Shown here in pieces: positions 45,974 through 55,126 of a stretch of DNA of 64,000 nt. The stretch is taken from NCBI RefSeq assembly GCF_011762225.1, contig NZ_JAASQI010000003.1, positions 186,001 through 250,000 on the forward strand, written 5' to 3'. Below the pieces are notes generated by a model that was not told the DNA's origin, did no database searches, and saw only the letters and a list, made by a program, of their open reading frames with translations. Numbering within the stretch: the stretch's first letter is position 1; every line of letters starts with the position of its first letter. Position numbers and translations under genes: made by a program. This DNA comes from Pseudochelatococcus lubricantis (GTDB lineage: Bacteria; Pseudomonadota; Alphaproteobacteria; Rhizobiales; Beijerinckiaceae).

Positions 45974-46288
45974 TCAGTCTTCTCCCTGCAGCAGGCCGGC
46001 GAGCTTGAGGGCGACGCCCTGCGACCCTTCGACCTTCAGGCGGCCCGTGGAATAGGCGACCAGGGGGTTGAGCTTGCCGTCCATCAGCTTCTGCAGGTTG
46101 GCGGAGGACAGCCGCACGGTGGTGTCGGCCTCTTCGCCGCCCGCCTCGACGCTGATGCCGTCCTCGCCGTCGGCGATGGTGATGGTGTCGTCGTTGTCCG
46201 TCAGCGCCACCACGACGCGGTAACCGATCCGCGCCACGTTGCCGACGCGCGCGCGGATCGCATCGATGAGTTCTTCCGTCGCGACCAT
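45974..46288 (-). CDS. SCP2 sterol-binding domain protein
   Basis: Protein of 104 residues with the SCP2 pattern (ITIADGEDGISVEAGGEEADTTVRLSSANLQKLMDGKLNPLVAYSTGRLKVEGSQGVALKLAGLL). SCP2 domains bind acyl-CoA or lipids in a cavity and here probably serve the beta-oxidation enzymes as carrier. GAAGGAGAATCCGC precedes the ATG. Confidence 0.92.
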   Translation of the reverse strand: MVATEELIDAIRARVGNVARIGYRVVVALTDNDDTITIADGEDGISVEAGGEEADTTVRLSSANLQKLMDGKLNPLVAYSTGRLKVEGSQGVALKLAGLLQGED

Positions 46289-46353
46289 GCGGATTCTCCT
46301 TCTGTCACAGCGCGCTCCGGTCTGGTCTATGGGGACGCGCCAAAATCAAAGAA

Positions 46354-48144
46354 CTAGAACCGGTCCTCGCCCAGCGCCATCGTCGACGCCTTGCCGCTTC
46401 TGATTGCCGACCACAAGGCACCGGTCTGCGGCAGCAGGCGTTCCATGTAGAAGCGGGCGGTCACCAGCTTCGCTTCATAGAACGCGGCATCGGCGCCGGC
46501 GGTTTCACGTTTCCCGACGGCGATCTTCGCCATGCGCGCCCACATGTAGCCCAGCGCCACGAGGCCGAAGAGGCGAAGGTAGTCGGTGGCGGCGGCGCCG
46601 GCCTCCTCGGGATCGCGCAGGCCGTTCGCGGCGATGTGGGCGGTGGCCTGCTGGAGAGTGCCGAATGATTTGGCGAGCGGGCCGATGAAGTCGGCAAGCG
46701 CCTCGTCCTCCAGATTGGCGTCGATGAAGGCGAGCACGGGATGGAAGAAGCTGCGCAGCGGCCGGCCGAAGTTGGACGACATCTTGCGGCCGACGAGATC
46801 GAGCGCCTGCACGCCGTTGGTGCCCTCGTAGATCTGGGCGATGCGGGCATCGCGGACGTATTGCTCGACGCCGTGCTCGCGGATGTAGCCGTGGCCGCCG
46901 TAGGTCTGCACCGCGAGGTTCGCCACCTCGAAGCCGAGGTCCGTGAACAGCGCCTTGACGATGGGCGTCATCAGCGCCACGCGGTCCTCCGCCGCCGTGC
47001 GGATCTGCTGGTCCGGCGACAGCTCATGCTCGTCCAGCGCACGCGCCACCCAGCCGCAGAGCGCGCGGCAGCCCTCGGTATAGGCGCGGGCCGTCATCAG
47101 CATGCGGCGCACGTCGGGATGGACGATAATGGGATCGGCGGGCCTGTCGGGGTACTTCGCACCCGCCAGCGAGCGGCCCTGCAGACGCTCCCGCGCGTAG
47201 GCGACGGCTGCTTGATAGGCAGCCTCCGCCACGCCGAGTCCCTGCGTGCCGACCGAGACGCGCTCGCTGTTCATCATGGTGAACATGGCGCGCATGCCCT
47301 TGTGCGGCTCGCCGATGAGCCAGCCTTTTGCGGCGTCGAAGTTGATCTGGCAGGTGGCGGACGCCTTGATGCCCATCTTGTGCTCGATGCCGGAGCAGCT
47401 CACGCCGTTGCGCGGGCCGGGGTTGCCGTCGGCATCCTGCAGGAATTTCGGCACCAGAAAGAGGCTGATGCCCTTGATGCCCTTCGGCGCGTCGGGAAGC
47501 CTCGCCAGCACGAGGTGGACGATGTTTTCCGTGAGGTCGTGCTCGCCGGCCGAGATGAAGATCTTCGAGCCGGTGATGCTGTAGCTGCCGTCGCCCTGCG
47601 GTATGGCGCGGGTGCGCAGCAGGCCGAGGTCGGTGCCGCAATGCGGCTCGGTGAGGCACATCGTGCCGCTCCAGCGGCCCTCGACCATCTTCGGCAGCCA
47701 GGCGTCCTTCAGCTCTTGCGATCCGTGCGACCTCAACGCCAGATAGGCGCCATGCGTGAGGCCCGGATAAAGACCGAACGACAGGTTCGACGAGCAGATC
47801 ATTTCCTCGACGAGCTTGTAGACGCTCGCGGGCAGTCCCTGTCCGCCATAGGCCGGGTCGCTCGCCGCGGCATTCCAGCCGGCCTCGCGGAAGGCGTCGT
47901 AGGCCTGCCGGAAGCCCTGGGGCGTGCGCACCACGCCGTTCTCGTAATGGCAGCCTTCCAGATCGCCGCTGGCGTTGAGCGGCAGCAGAACGGTTTCGGT
48001 GAAGTTCGCCGCCTGCTCCAGCACATCGTCGATGAGATCGGCGGACAGCTCGCCCTGTCCCTCAAGCGCTGTCAGCTCCGCGCTGCCGTGCAGCTCGTGC
48101 AGCACGAAGCGCATGTCCCGCAAGGGAGCCTTGTAAACCTGCAT
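46354..48144 (-). CDS. acyl-CoA dehydrogenase
   Basis: FAD enzyme of 596 residues of the long type with extra N- and C-terminal domains (PF12418/PF12806-like). Features: MQVYKAPLRDMRFVLHELHG start, MCLTEPHCGTDLGLLRTRA, GTKIF-like GSKIFISAGEHDL, and IAQIYEGTNGVQALDLVGRK with the catalytic Glu. It makes trans-2-enoyl-CoA. GGGGAGGAG lies before the ATG. Electrons go to ETF, which is not in the window. Confidence 0.93.
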   Translation of the reverse strand: MQVYKAPLRDMRFVLHELHGSAELTALEGQGELSADLIDDVLEQAANFTETVLLPLNASGDLEGCHYENGVVRTPQGFRQAYDAFREAGWNAAASDPAYGGQGLPASVYKLVEEMICSSNLSFGLYPGLTHGAYLALRSHGSQELKDAWLPKMVEGRWSGTMCLTEPHCGTDLGLLRTRAIPQGDGSYSITGSKIFISAGEHDLTENIVHLVLARLPDAPKGIKGISLFLVPKFLQDADGNPGPRNGVSCSGIEHKMGIKASATCQINFDAAKGWLIGEPHKGMRAMFTMMNSERVSVGTQGLGVAEAAYQAAVAYARERLQGRSLAGAKYPDRPADPIIVHPDVRRMLMTARAYTEGCRALCGWVARALDEHELSPDQQIRTAAEDRVALMTPIVKALFTDLGFEVANLAVQTYGGHGYIREHGVEQYVRDARIAQIYEGTNGVQALDLVGRKMSSNFGRPLRSFFHPVLAFIDANLEDEALADFIGPLAKSFGTLQQATAHIAANGLRDPEEAGAAATDYLRLFGLVALGYMWARMAKIAVGKRETAGADAAFYEAKLVTARFYMERLLPQTGALWSAIRSGKASTMALGEDRF

Positions 48145-48210
48145 TGTCTCCTCCCCGTTGAAGCGCCCGCCGCTTTCGCTGGCGGCGGGCATTCGTGTTG
48201 CGTTGTGCCG

Positions 48211-50550
48211 TCAGTTGCGGAGCGGCTTGCCGGTCAGCAGCATGTGCTCGATGCGCGCCAGCGTGCCGGGCGTGCGCGCGAGGCGCATGAACGTCTCGCG
48301 CTCAAGCCGCAGCACATCCTTTTCGGCGGCCGGCACGGTGGGGTCGGCATCGCCGCCCGAGAGCACGTCCGCAAGCCCGTCCGCGACGACGAGGTCGTGG
48401 TCCGTGGCGATGCCGCGCTTGTGGAAGCCCTGCGCGGCCATCATCATGGCGAGCTTGCCGGACGGGCCGGGCAGGACGATCTCGACGCGCTCCGGCGGCG
48501 TGTAGCCTTCCACGAGTTCGAGCGCGCGCGCCTTCGCGTCCGCGAGCAGACGGTCGCGGTTCATGGTGACGCGGTCGCCCTCGCGCAGGATCAGCATGTC
48601 GCGCGCCTCCGCCGCCGATTTGGAAACGGTGGCGGTAGAGACCATCTCGAACACCTTCGCGGGCGCGGGCATCGGGCCATGCGGCAGCTTGCCGGGCGCA
48701 GACCAGCGCACCAGCAGCTCCTTGCAACCGCCCCATGCCGGCACGAGGCCGACGCCGCATTCGACGAGGCCGGCGTAGGTCTCGGCGTGCGCCTGCACCG
48801 CGTCCGAATGCAGCAGCAGCTCGCAGCCGCCGCCGAGCGCCATGCCCGACGGCGCGCCGACAACGGGGAAGGGGGCGTGCTTCAGCGCGCCGTAGACCTT
48901 CTGGCCGGTGGCGACGAGCTTCTCGATCTCGCCCCACGCGGCGATGTTGGCCGCGAAGAGCGCCAGGCCGAGGTTGGCGCCGACGGAGAAATGCCGGCCC
49001 TCGTTGTAGATCACCAGCGCCTTGTAGTCCCTCGCGACCAGCTTGATGGTGCGGTCGAGCGCGTCCAGCACCTGATCGTCGAGGGAATTGCCCCTCGTGG
49101 TGATCTCGAAGCACGCCACGCCGTCGCCGATATCCCACAGGCTCGCGGCGCCGTTTTTCAGCACCGGCTGCGACCGGCGCCTGATGTCCTCCAGCAGGAT
49201 CACGCCTTCCGGGCGGACGACGTCGTGATAGTCGCCGTCGAGGCCGAAGAACTGCAGGCGGCCGTTTTCGACGCGGTAGAATTTCCGGTCGCCGATCTGC
49301 TCCAGCAGCGGCGGCACGGTTGCGCCCTCCGCCTTCAGCCGTTCGACGAGCCACGCCGCGCCCACGCGGTCGATGAGCGCGAACGGCCCTTCCTTCCAGT
49401 TGTAGCCGAGGCGCATGGCGTCATCGATGGCGACAATGTCGTCCGCCGCCTCCGGCACCAGACCGGCGGCGTAGGCCAGCGTGCGGCCCATCACGCGCCA
49501 GGCATATTCGCCAACGGGGCCGGGTGCGTTGAACAGCGCGCGCAGGTCGCGGCCGGCTTCCTTCAGCGTTTCCGTATCCGCCCTGGCCGAAGGGCGGTAG
49601 GCGCCGGTCGCGAGGTCGATGCTCTCCTTGACGCGCCCGCCGTTCGCGGTATTGAGGCGATAGAAGCCGCCCTTGCCCTTGCGGCCCGTGTAACCCTCCG
49701 CGATCATGCGGCCGATCAGCGGCAGGTCGCGGTTCAGCGCGTGGAAGGCATCCGCCGGCGGCAGGCTTTTCGCCAGACTCGCGTTGATGTGCGGCATCAG
49801 GTCCAGCCCCACGAGGTCGGCGAGGCCGAAGACGCCGGTCTTCGGGATGCCGAACGGCCGGCCCATGACGGCGTCGGCGTCCTCGATGGCGAGGCCGAGG
49901 TCGATGGCCTCCACGACGCCCGCCTGTATCCAGTAGACGCCGAGCCGGTTGGCGATGAAACCCGGGCTATCCTTGCATCTGACGATGGACTTGCCCAGCC
50001 TTTCGTCGGCGAAACGCGACACGCGCGCCGCCTGCGCGGGATCGGTATCCGCTCCCGCCACCACCTCCAGCAGCCGCATGTAGCGCGGCGGGTTGAAGAA
50101 GTGGGTGATCAGGAAGTTCAGCCGGAACGTTTCCGGCAATCCAGCGACGAGGTCGTGCAGCGGAATGGTGGAGGTGTTCGAGGACACGGCTGCGTCCGGC
50201 CGGCGTGCCGCCTCGATCTTCGCGTAAAGCGCCTGCTTGATGTCGAGACGCTCAATGACGGCTTCGACGATCCAGTCGCATTCGCCGATCCGGGCGAGAT
50301 CGTCGTCGATGTTGCCTGGCTCGATGAGCCTCGCAGCCTTTTCCGACATCAGCGGGGCGGGGTCGGTCTTCTTCAGCCGCTCGATGGCGGTGCGCGCGAT
50401 GGCGCTGCGGTCTCCGCCTTCCGCCGCGCCGGCAGGAACAATGTCGAGCAGCAGCACCGGCACGCCCGCATTGGCGACCTGCGCCGCGATGCCCGCCCCC
50501 ATGACGCCTGCGCCGATGACGGCGACTTTTTCAATCTTGCCGTTGGTCAT
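48211..50550 (-). CDS. 3-hydroxyacyl-CoA dehydrogenase / enoyl-CoA hydratase
   Basis: Bifunctional enzyme of 779 residues. N-terminal NAD-binding 3-hydroxyacyl-CoA dehydrogenase (VAVIGAGVMGAGIAAQVANAG, NTSTIPLHDL, HFFNPPRYMRLLEVV, KDSPGFIANRLG), then its helical domain, and a C-terminal crotonase domain (GRHFSVGANLG, PSGMALGGGCELLLHSD). This order is opposite to E. coli FadB and like FadN/Rhizobiales FadB-type proteins. The start overlaps the thiolase stop (TGATG), so both are coupled, as usual for trifunctional complexes. Confidence 0.94.
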   Translation of the reverse strand: MTNGKIEKVAVIGAGVMGAGIAAQVANAGVPVLLLDIVPAGAAEGGDRSAIARTAIERLKKTDPAPLMSEKAARLIEPGNIDDDLARIGECDWIVEAVIERLDIKQALYAKIEAARRPDAAVSSNTSTIPLHDLVAGLPETFRLNFLITHFFNPPRYMRLLEVVAGADTDPAQAARVSRFADERLGKSIVRCKDSPGFIANRLGVYWIQAGVVEAIDLGLAIEDADAVMGRPFGIPKTGVFGLADLVGLDLMPHINASLAKSLPPADAFHALNRDLPLIGRMIAEGYTGRKGKGGFYRLNTANGGRVKESIDLATGAYRPSARADTETLKEAGRDLRALFNAPGPVGEYAWRVMGRTLAYAAGLVPEAADDIVAIDDAMRLGYNWKEGPFALIDRVGAAWLVERLKAEGATVPPLLEQIGDRKFYRVENGRLQFFGLDGDYHDVVRPEGVILLEDIRRRSQPVLKNGAASLWDIGDGVACFEITTRGNSLDDQVLDALDRTIKLVARDYKALVIYNEGRHFSVGANLGLALFAANIAAWGEIEKLVATGQKVYGALKHAPFPVVGAPSGMALGGGCELLLHSDAVQAHAETYAGLVECGVGLVPAWGGCKELLVRWSAPGKLPHGPMPAPAKVFEMVSTATVSKSAAEARDMLILREGDRVTMNRDRLLADAKARALELVEGYTPPERVEIVLPGPSGKLAMMMAAQGFHKRGIATDHDLVVADGLADVLSGGDADPTVPAAEKDVLRLERETFMRLARTPGTLARIEHMLLTGKPLRN

Positions 50551-51686
50551 CACACGCGCTCCAGAATCGTTGCGATGCCCTGGCCGCCGCCGATGCACTG
50601 GGTGGCGAGCGCGTAGCGCTTGCCCTCGCGCACGAGCAGGCTCGCGGCCTTGCCGGTAATGCGCGCGCCCGTCGCGCCGAGCGGATGGCCGAGCGCGATG
50701 GCGCCGCCGTCGATGTTGAGCGTTTCCTCGCGGATGCCGAGTTCGCGCACGCAGGCGAGCGCCTGGCTGGCGAAAGCCTCGTTCAGTTCCACGATGTCGA
50801 TGTCATCGATGGTGAGCCCGGCGCGGTTCAGCGCCTTGCGGGTCGCGGCGACGGGGCCGATGCCCATGATCTCCGGCTCGCAGCCCGCCACGGCCACCGA
50901 GACCACCCGGGCGAGCGGCGTCAGGCCGTTCCTGTCGGCATAATCCTCGCTCGTCACGAGAACGGCGGAGGCGCCGTCAGTGAGCGGCGAGGACGTGCCC
51001 GCGGTGACCGTGCCTTGCGCGTCGAAGGCCGGCTTGAGGGCCGCGAGCGCCTCGGCGGTGGTGTCCGGGCGCGGGCAGCCGTCGCGCGTTACCAGACTCT
51101 TGCCGGTATCGATGGCGACGATCTCGTCGTCGAGGCGCCCGGCCGCCTGCGCCTCGGCTGTCAGGCGCTGGCTGCGCAGGGCGAAGGCCTCCTGCTCCTG
51201 GCGGCCGATGTCCCACTGCCTGGCGACGTTTTCCGCCGTGTCGCCCATGCCGAGCAGCGCGCCCGGACGGGTTTTCGCGAAGGCCGGATTGGGCAGCGGG
51301 TTGAAGCCCATCATCGGCACGCGCGACATGCTTTCCACACCCGCCGCGATGAATGCCTCGCCCGCGCCGAGCTGGATCTGGCCCGCTGCGATGTGGATCG
51401 ACTGCATCGACGATCCGCAATAGCGGTTGACCGTCATGCCCGCGACGGACAGCGGCAAGCCGGCGAGGAGACCCACGGCGCGGCCGATGTTGAAGCCCTG
51501 CTCGCCCTCCGGAAAGGCGCAGCCCATGATCAGGTCCTCAAGGTCGGCGGCTTTCACGCGGCTGCGCTCCACGAGCGCGCGCACCACCTGCGCGGCGAGG
51601 TCGTCCGGGCGCACACGCGCCAGATCTCCCTTGCGGGCAAGCCCGAAGGGGGAACGGACGTAGCCGGCGATGACGACATTCTTCAT
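50550..51686 (-). CDS. fadA: acetyl-CoA acyltransferase (thiolase)
   Basis: Thiolase of 378 residues, last step of beta-oxidation. Catalytic Cys90 in NRYCGSSMQSIHIAAG, His in GGAIALGHPLGATGAR and second Cys in TQCIGGGQG. The ATG follows GGGGAGGATTACGTCA. First structural gene of the operon; MerR-type regulator upstream. Confidence 0.95.
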   Translation of the reverse strand: MKNVVIAGYVRSPFGLARKGDLARVRPDDLAAQVVRALVERSRVKAADLEDLIMGCAFPEGEQGFNIGRAVGLLAGLPLSVAGMTVNRYCGSSMQSIHIAAGQIQLGAGEAFIAAGVESMSRVPMMGFNPLPNPAFAKTRPGALLGMGDTAENVARQWDIGRQEQEAFALRSQRLTAEAQAAGRLDDEIVAIDTGKSLVTRDGCPRPDTTAEALAALKPAFDAQGTVTAGTSSPLTDGASAVLVTSEDYADRNGLTPLARVVSVAVAGCEPEIMGIGPVAATRKALNRAGLTIDDIDIVELNEAFASQALACVRELGIREETLNIDGGAIALGHPLGATGARITGKAASLLVREGKRYALATQCIGGGQGIATILERV

Positions 51687-51852
51687 TGACGTAATCCTCC
51701 CCAAGTAATGGCAATCGATTTTTTTATTCACTCGGCGGCGGCCAGTACGGCGCTATAGTCTGTCCTGTTTACGTTGAAATAGGCAGATTATAGCTTCCTT
51801 ATATTGAGCGAATTCTGATCGATCAGATGGTTCCATCTGATCGGAGCGCGCT

Positions 51853-52341
51853 CTAGCGGCCGGAAGGCGCGGTTCTGCTGCCGTATGCCATCGCCGCGCG
51901 GGCTTCCCGCTCGATCTCGTCGAGTTCGGCCAGCGCCTCGTCGAGGGCGATGCGCTGCTCCTGCAGGGACTGCCGGCGCACGCCGATGCGCTTCAGCAGC
52001 ATGCGCAACTGCTCCTGCTGGGTCCTGTCGGCGTCGTAGAGATCAAGATACTCCCTGATCTCGCGCAGCGAAAACCCCAGCCGCTTGCCGCGCAGGATCA
52101 GGATCATGCGCACCCGGTCGCGGTGGCTGTAGATGCGGTTGTTGCCGGCGCGGCGCGGCGCGATCAGCCCGCTATCCTCATAGAAACGCAGCGTGCGCGC
52201 GCTTACGCCGAGTTCGCGGCCAAGCTCCGTGACCGAATAGAGGCGGTCGTCCGGCGCGCCCGCGTCTTCGCCGAAGCCGCCATCCACCGCGGCGGAAACG
52301 GTCTGCTCCGGCACCGCATCGATCGCGCCCGCGTCAGTCAT
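51853..52341 (-). CDS. MerR-family regulator of fatty-acid degradation
   Basis: Protein of 162 residues: a 30-residue variable N terminus, the MerR winged helix (LYSVTELGRELGVSARTLRFYEDSGLIAPRRAGNNRIYSHRDRVRMILILRGKRLGFSLREIREYLDLYD) and a coiled-coil dimer helix. No metal-binding cysteines follow, so it is a LiuR/ligand-type member. It is transcribed toward the fadA operon, 166 bases away, and is divergent from nitronate monooxygenase with the palindrome 52474-52489 between. By position it controls this operon. Confidence 0.88.
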   Translation of the reverse strand: MTDAGAIDAVPEQTVSAAVDGGFGEDAGAPDDRLYSVTELGRELGVSARTLRFYEDSGLIAPRRAGNNRIYSHRDRVRMILILRGKRLGFSLREIREYLDLYDADRTQQEQLRMLLKRIGVRRQSLQEQRIALDEALAELDEIEREARAAMAYGSRTAPSGR

Positions 52342-52473
52342 TCCGCCCTGTATCCCTGCTGCATGTTTTTCATCCTCCCGTCAGCTGGCGATACGAATCG
52401 CCCGCACGCGCCGGAGCGGCGGCCATTTGCAGCCTTGTTGCTCATGCTCCAAGCTTCCCTATACATCTCATAC

Positions 52474-52489
52474 TTGACGTATACGTCAA
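52474..52489. promoter_or_regulatory. MerR/LiuR-type operator palindrome
   Basis: TTGACGTATACGTCAA is a perfect 16-bp palindrome in the divergent region between the MerR gene and the nitronate monooxygenase gene. It resembles the ACGT-centred LiuR palindromes of proteobacterial branched-chain and fatty-acid catabolism. A weaker half site, TTTACGTTGAA, lies before fadA near 51770. Confidence 0.7.
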
Positions 52490-52618
52490 TTGCAATACCA
52501 CTTGGTGAGGAAAGATCGCCCGGCCCGGGCCGTCTGGTGGAATCCGCCGGTGTAGGCAATAGTTGCGGGCGATGGTTGCGATCGCATCAAGGATGCATTT
52601 GGGAATGGAGCGCCTGGA

Positions 52619-53596
52619 ATGGGTTTGATGTCTCTTGTCGAAGGCCGGCTGACGCTGCCGGCGATTGCCGCGCCGATGTTTCTGGTTTCGGGGCCCGATC
52701 TCGTGATCGCCCAATGCCGTGCGGGCGTCGTCGGCAGCTTTCCCTCGCTCAACGCGCGGCCGCTTGAGGTGCTCGACGAATGGCTTGTGCGGATCGGGGA
52801 GGCGTTGCGCGCCCACGACGCGGCGCATCCTGAAAAGCCTGCGGCGCCTTTCGCGGTCAACCTGATCGTGCACCGGTCGAATGCGCGTCTCGACGACGAT
52901 CTGGCGCTCGTCGTCAAGCACAGGGTGCCGCTGGTCATCACGTCGCTCGGCGCGCGCGAGGACGTGAACGCCGCGATCCACGCCTACGGCGGCATCGTGC
53001 TGCATGACGTGATCCACACCACCTTCGCCCGCAAGGCGATCGAGAAGGGCGCGGACGGGCTGATCGCCGTCTCCGCCGGCGCCGGCGGACATGCGGGCGC
53101 GTGGTCGCCATTCGCGCTCATCGAGGAAATCCGCGCGTGGTGGGACGGGCCGCTGGCGCTGTCCGGCGCCATCGCCACCGGGCGCGGCGTGCTGGCGGCG
53201 CGCGCGGCGGGGGCGGACTTCGCCTACATCGGTTCCGCCTTCATCGCCACGCAGGAGGCGCAGGCGCCGCAGGCGTACAAGGACATGATCGTGGCGGGCG
53301 GCGCCGCCGACATCATCTATACGGATGTATTCACCGGCGTTGCGGGCAACTATCTGAAGCCTTCACTGACGGCGGCCGGCATCGATCCCGACAAGCTGTC
53401 GCAGGTGACGCCGCAGGCGCTGGACCTCGCGCTGTCGAAGGACGGCCCCCGGCCGTGGCGCGACATCTGGGGCGCGGGGCAGGGAATCGGTGCGATTCGC
53501 GAAATACCGACGGTCGCCGGCCTCGTGGCGCGGCTGAAACAGGAGTATGACGCCCAGCGCGAACGGCTTTGCGGCGCCCCCGGCGCAGGGGAATGA
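52619..53596 (+). CDS. nitronate monooxygenase
   Basis: FMN enzyme of 325 residues of class I NMO (2-nitropropane dioxygenase): LPAIAAPMFLVSGPDLVIAQCRAGVVGSFPSLNAR, GADGLIAVSAGAGGHAG with the conserved His, GADFAYIGSAFIATQEA. It oxidises alkyl nitronates and handles toxic propionate 3-nitronate. Divergent from the MerR gene. Its link to fatty-acid breakdown is only by shared promoter region. An alternative ATG is 3 codons in. Confidence 0.9.
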   Translation: MGLMSLVEGRLTLPAIAAPMFLVSGPDLVIAQCRAGVVGSFPSLNARPLEVLDEWLVRIGEALRAHDAAHPEKPAAPFAVNLIVHRSNARLDDDLALVVKHRVPLVITSLGAREDVNAAIHAYGGIVLHDVIHTTFARKAIEKGADGLIAVSAGAGGHAGAWSPFALIEEIRAWWDGPLALSGAIATGRGVLAARAAGADFAYIGSAFIATQEAQAPQAYKDMIVAGGAADIIYTDVFTGVAGNYLKPSLTAAGIDPDKLSQVTPQALDLALSKDGPRPWRDIWGAGQGIGAIREIPTVAGLVARLKQEYDAQRERLCGAPGAGE

Positions 53597-53688
53597 GGGC
53601 GCCGGGCGAGGCGCGGGTCGCGGACTGTTTTGCGCATCGCCCGCAAAATCACCATATTGAGGCGTGAACACCACGCGCTACTGAAAAG

Positions 53689-54177
53689 ATGACAAGCGAG
53701 CCCGTTGCCATGCAGCCCCCCCTTGAAGAGATTCTCGACAACTTCGCGTTCCTCGACGACTGGGACGACAGGTATCGATATCTGATCGAGCTGGGGCGCA
53801 CGCTGGAGCCGCTGCCCGAGGACGCGCGCACGGAGGACAACAAGGTGCGCGGCTGCGCCAGCCAGGTGTGGCTGCAGTCGAGCGTCGTGCCCGATTCGCG
53901 GGGCGGCGCGCCGGTGCTCATCTTCCACGGCGACAGCGACGCCCATATCGTGCGCGGGCTGGTGGCGCTGGCGCTCGCGATCTTTTCCGGCAAGCGCGCG
54001 GCCGAGATCGTGCGCACCGATGCCTTTCCGGTCTTCGACCAGCTCGGCCTCGCCGCGCACCTTACGCCCCAGCGCTCCAACGGCCTGCGGTCGATGGTGG
54101 ACAGAATCAGGAAAGACGCCCAGCGCGTCGTGGCGCAATCGTCGCCGAACGCGGCGGCAACCGCCGATTCCGCCTGA
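53689..54177 (+). CDS. sufE: SufE family cysteine desulfurase sulphur acceptor
   Basis: Protein of 162 residues; catalytic Cys56 in KVRGCASQVWLQ, and FLDDWDDRYRYLIELGRTLEPL near the start. It takes persulphide sulphur from SufS for Fe-S assembly. No other suf gene is in the window. The C-terminal 20 residues are low complexity. Confidence 0.93.
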   Translation: MTSEPVAMQPPLEEILDNFAFLDDWDDRYRYLIELGRTLEPLPEDARTEDNKVRGCASQVWLQSSVVPDSRGGAPVLIFHGDSDAHIVRGLVALALAIFSGKRAAEIVRTDAFPVFDQLGLAAHLTPQRSNGLRSMVDRIRKDAQRVVAQSSPNAAATADSA

Positions 54178-54336
54178 CTCCGCGCAATGGAAGGCGCGCG
54201 GGACGATATCTCTGCCGGAAAATACGCCGCACGGGGACTTGTCCACAGGCGTCACGCAAACGACATAACAAGTGCCTCACCCCCCATTGACAGTTCGGGA
54301 ACGGCTTCGTAAACAGACGTCCTCGCTTGCAGGCGA

Positions 54337-54421
54337 GCCCAGGTGGCGGAATTGGTAGACGCGCTGGTTTCAGGTACCAGTGACGCAAGTCGTGGAGGTT
54401 CGAGTCCTCTCCTGGGCACCA
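54337..54421 (+). tRNA. tRNA-Leu (CAG)
   Basis: An 85-base type II tRNA with GCCCAGG/CCTGGGC acceptor stem, D loop AATTGGTAGAC, anticodon loop TTCAGGT (anticodon CAG at 54371-54373), a long variable arm, GGTTCGAGTCC in the T arm and encoded CCA. Codon CUG. Confidence 0.97.
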
Positions 54422-54650
54422 TCAGTCTGATCTCTTTCATGAAATCGGCTGATCAGGTGCAGGGCGCATCCCGGAAAGCAAGGGATCAAGGCGCTGCTGA
54501 TAGACTTTCCCATTACGATTAAGGCCAGGTTGATTACGTCGCAATTGTCGTGTGGCGAGTCGGCCTCTGTTGCCTTTGCGGCGGAGGCGGTGGCTACCGT
54601 GGCAAGAGCCATGGCGATGTTGCCATGATATGCGGGGTCGCGGGGACCGG

Positions 54651-55109
54651 ATGACAGATTATCTCCACCACGTCATGCTCACTACCGGCGACGTCACGCG
54701 GATGCCGCGCGACGGGATTTCGGACGACGACATCGGGGCTATCGCCGAGATGCTGGATGGCGTGTTGCTGGGCGGCGTGCTGCCGGCTCCCGGTGCGGAA
54801 GAATATCTGGTCAACGGCTCACACCATCGGGATAACCTGATGGTCACGTTATGGCGCGGCCCCTGGCCGAAGCGGACGGCAGTCCTGACGACGGCCGTGG
54901 CGCGCGGGCCGGGGCCTGCGCTGACGTTGTGGCGCGAGATGCACCGCAGCGCGCGCGTACCTCTTGCCACCGACACCGGCAACCCGCCGCCGGAGCCGTG
55001 GATCGCCGACCGCGTGGAAGCGAATGCAGTCGCATATGCGGCGGAGGCGTCGCGGATCGGTGACTGGTCGCGACGCCTCGGCTGGGCGTGGATGGATTAT
55101 GGCAGGTGA
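54651..55109 (+). CDS. hypothetical protein
   Basis: Protein of 152 residues that I do not recognise. It begins MTDYLHHVMLTTGDVTRMPRDGISDDDIGAIAEMLDG and is rich in Trp and Arg (VTLWRGPWPKRTAVLTTAV, ALTLWREMHRSARV, WSRRLGWAWMDYG). No membrane segment or signal peptide; base composition is like its neighbours. It lies between the tRNA-Leu gene and a convergent OYE reductase. The ribosome site is weak. Confidence 0.6.
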   Translation: MTDYLHHVMLTTGDVTRMPRDGISDDDIGAIAEMLDGVLLGGVLPAPGAEEYLVNGSHHRDNLMVTLWRGPWPKRTAVLTTAVARGPGPALTLWREMHRSARVPLATDTGNPPPEPWIADRVEANAVAYAAEASRIGDWSRRLGWAWMDYGR

Positions 55110-55126
55110 GGGCGCAGGCCGGCTCC

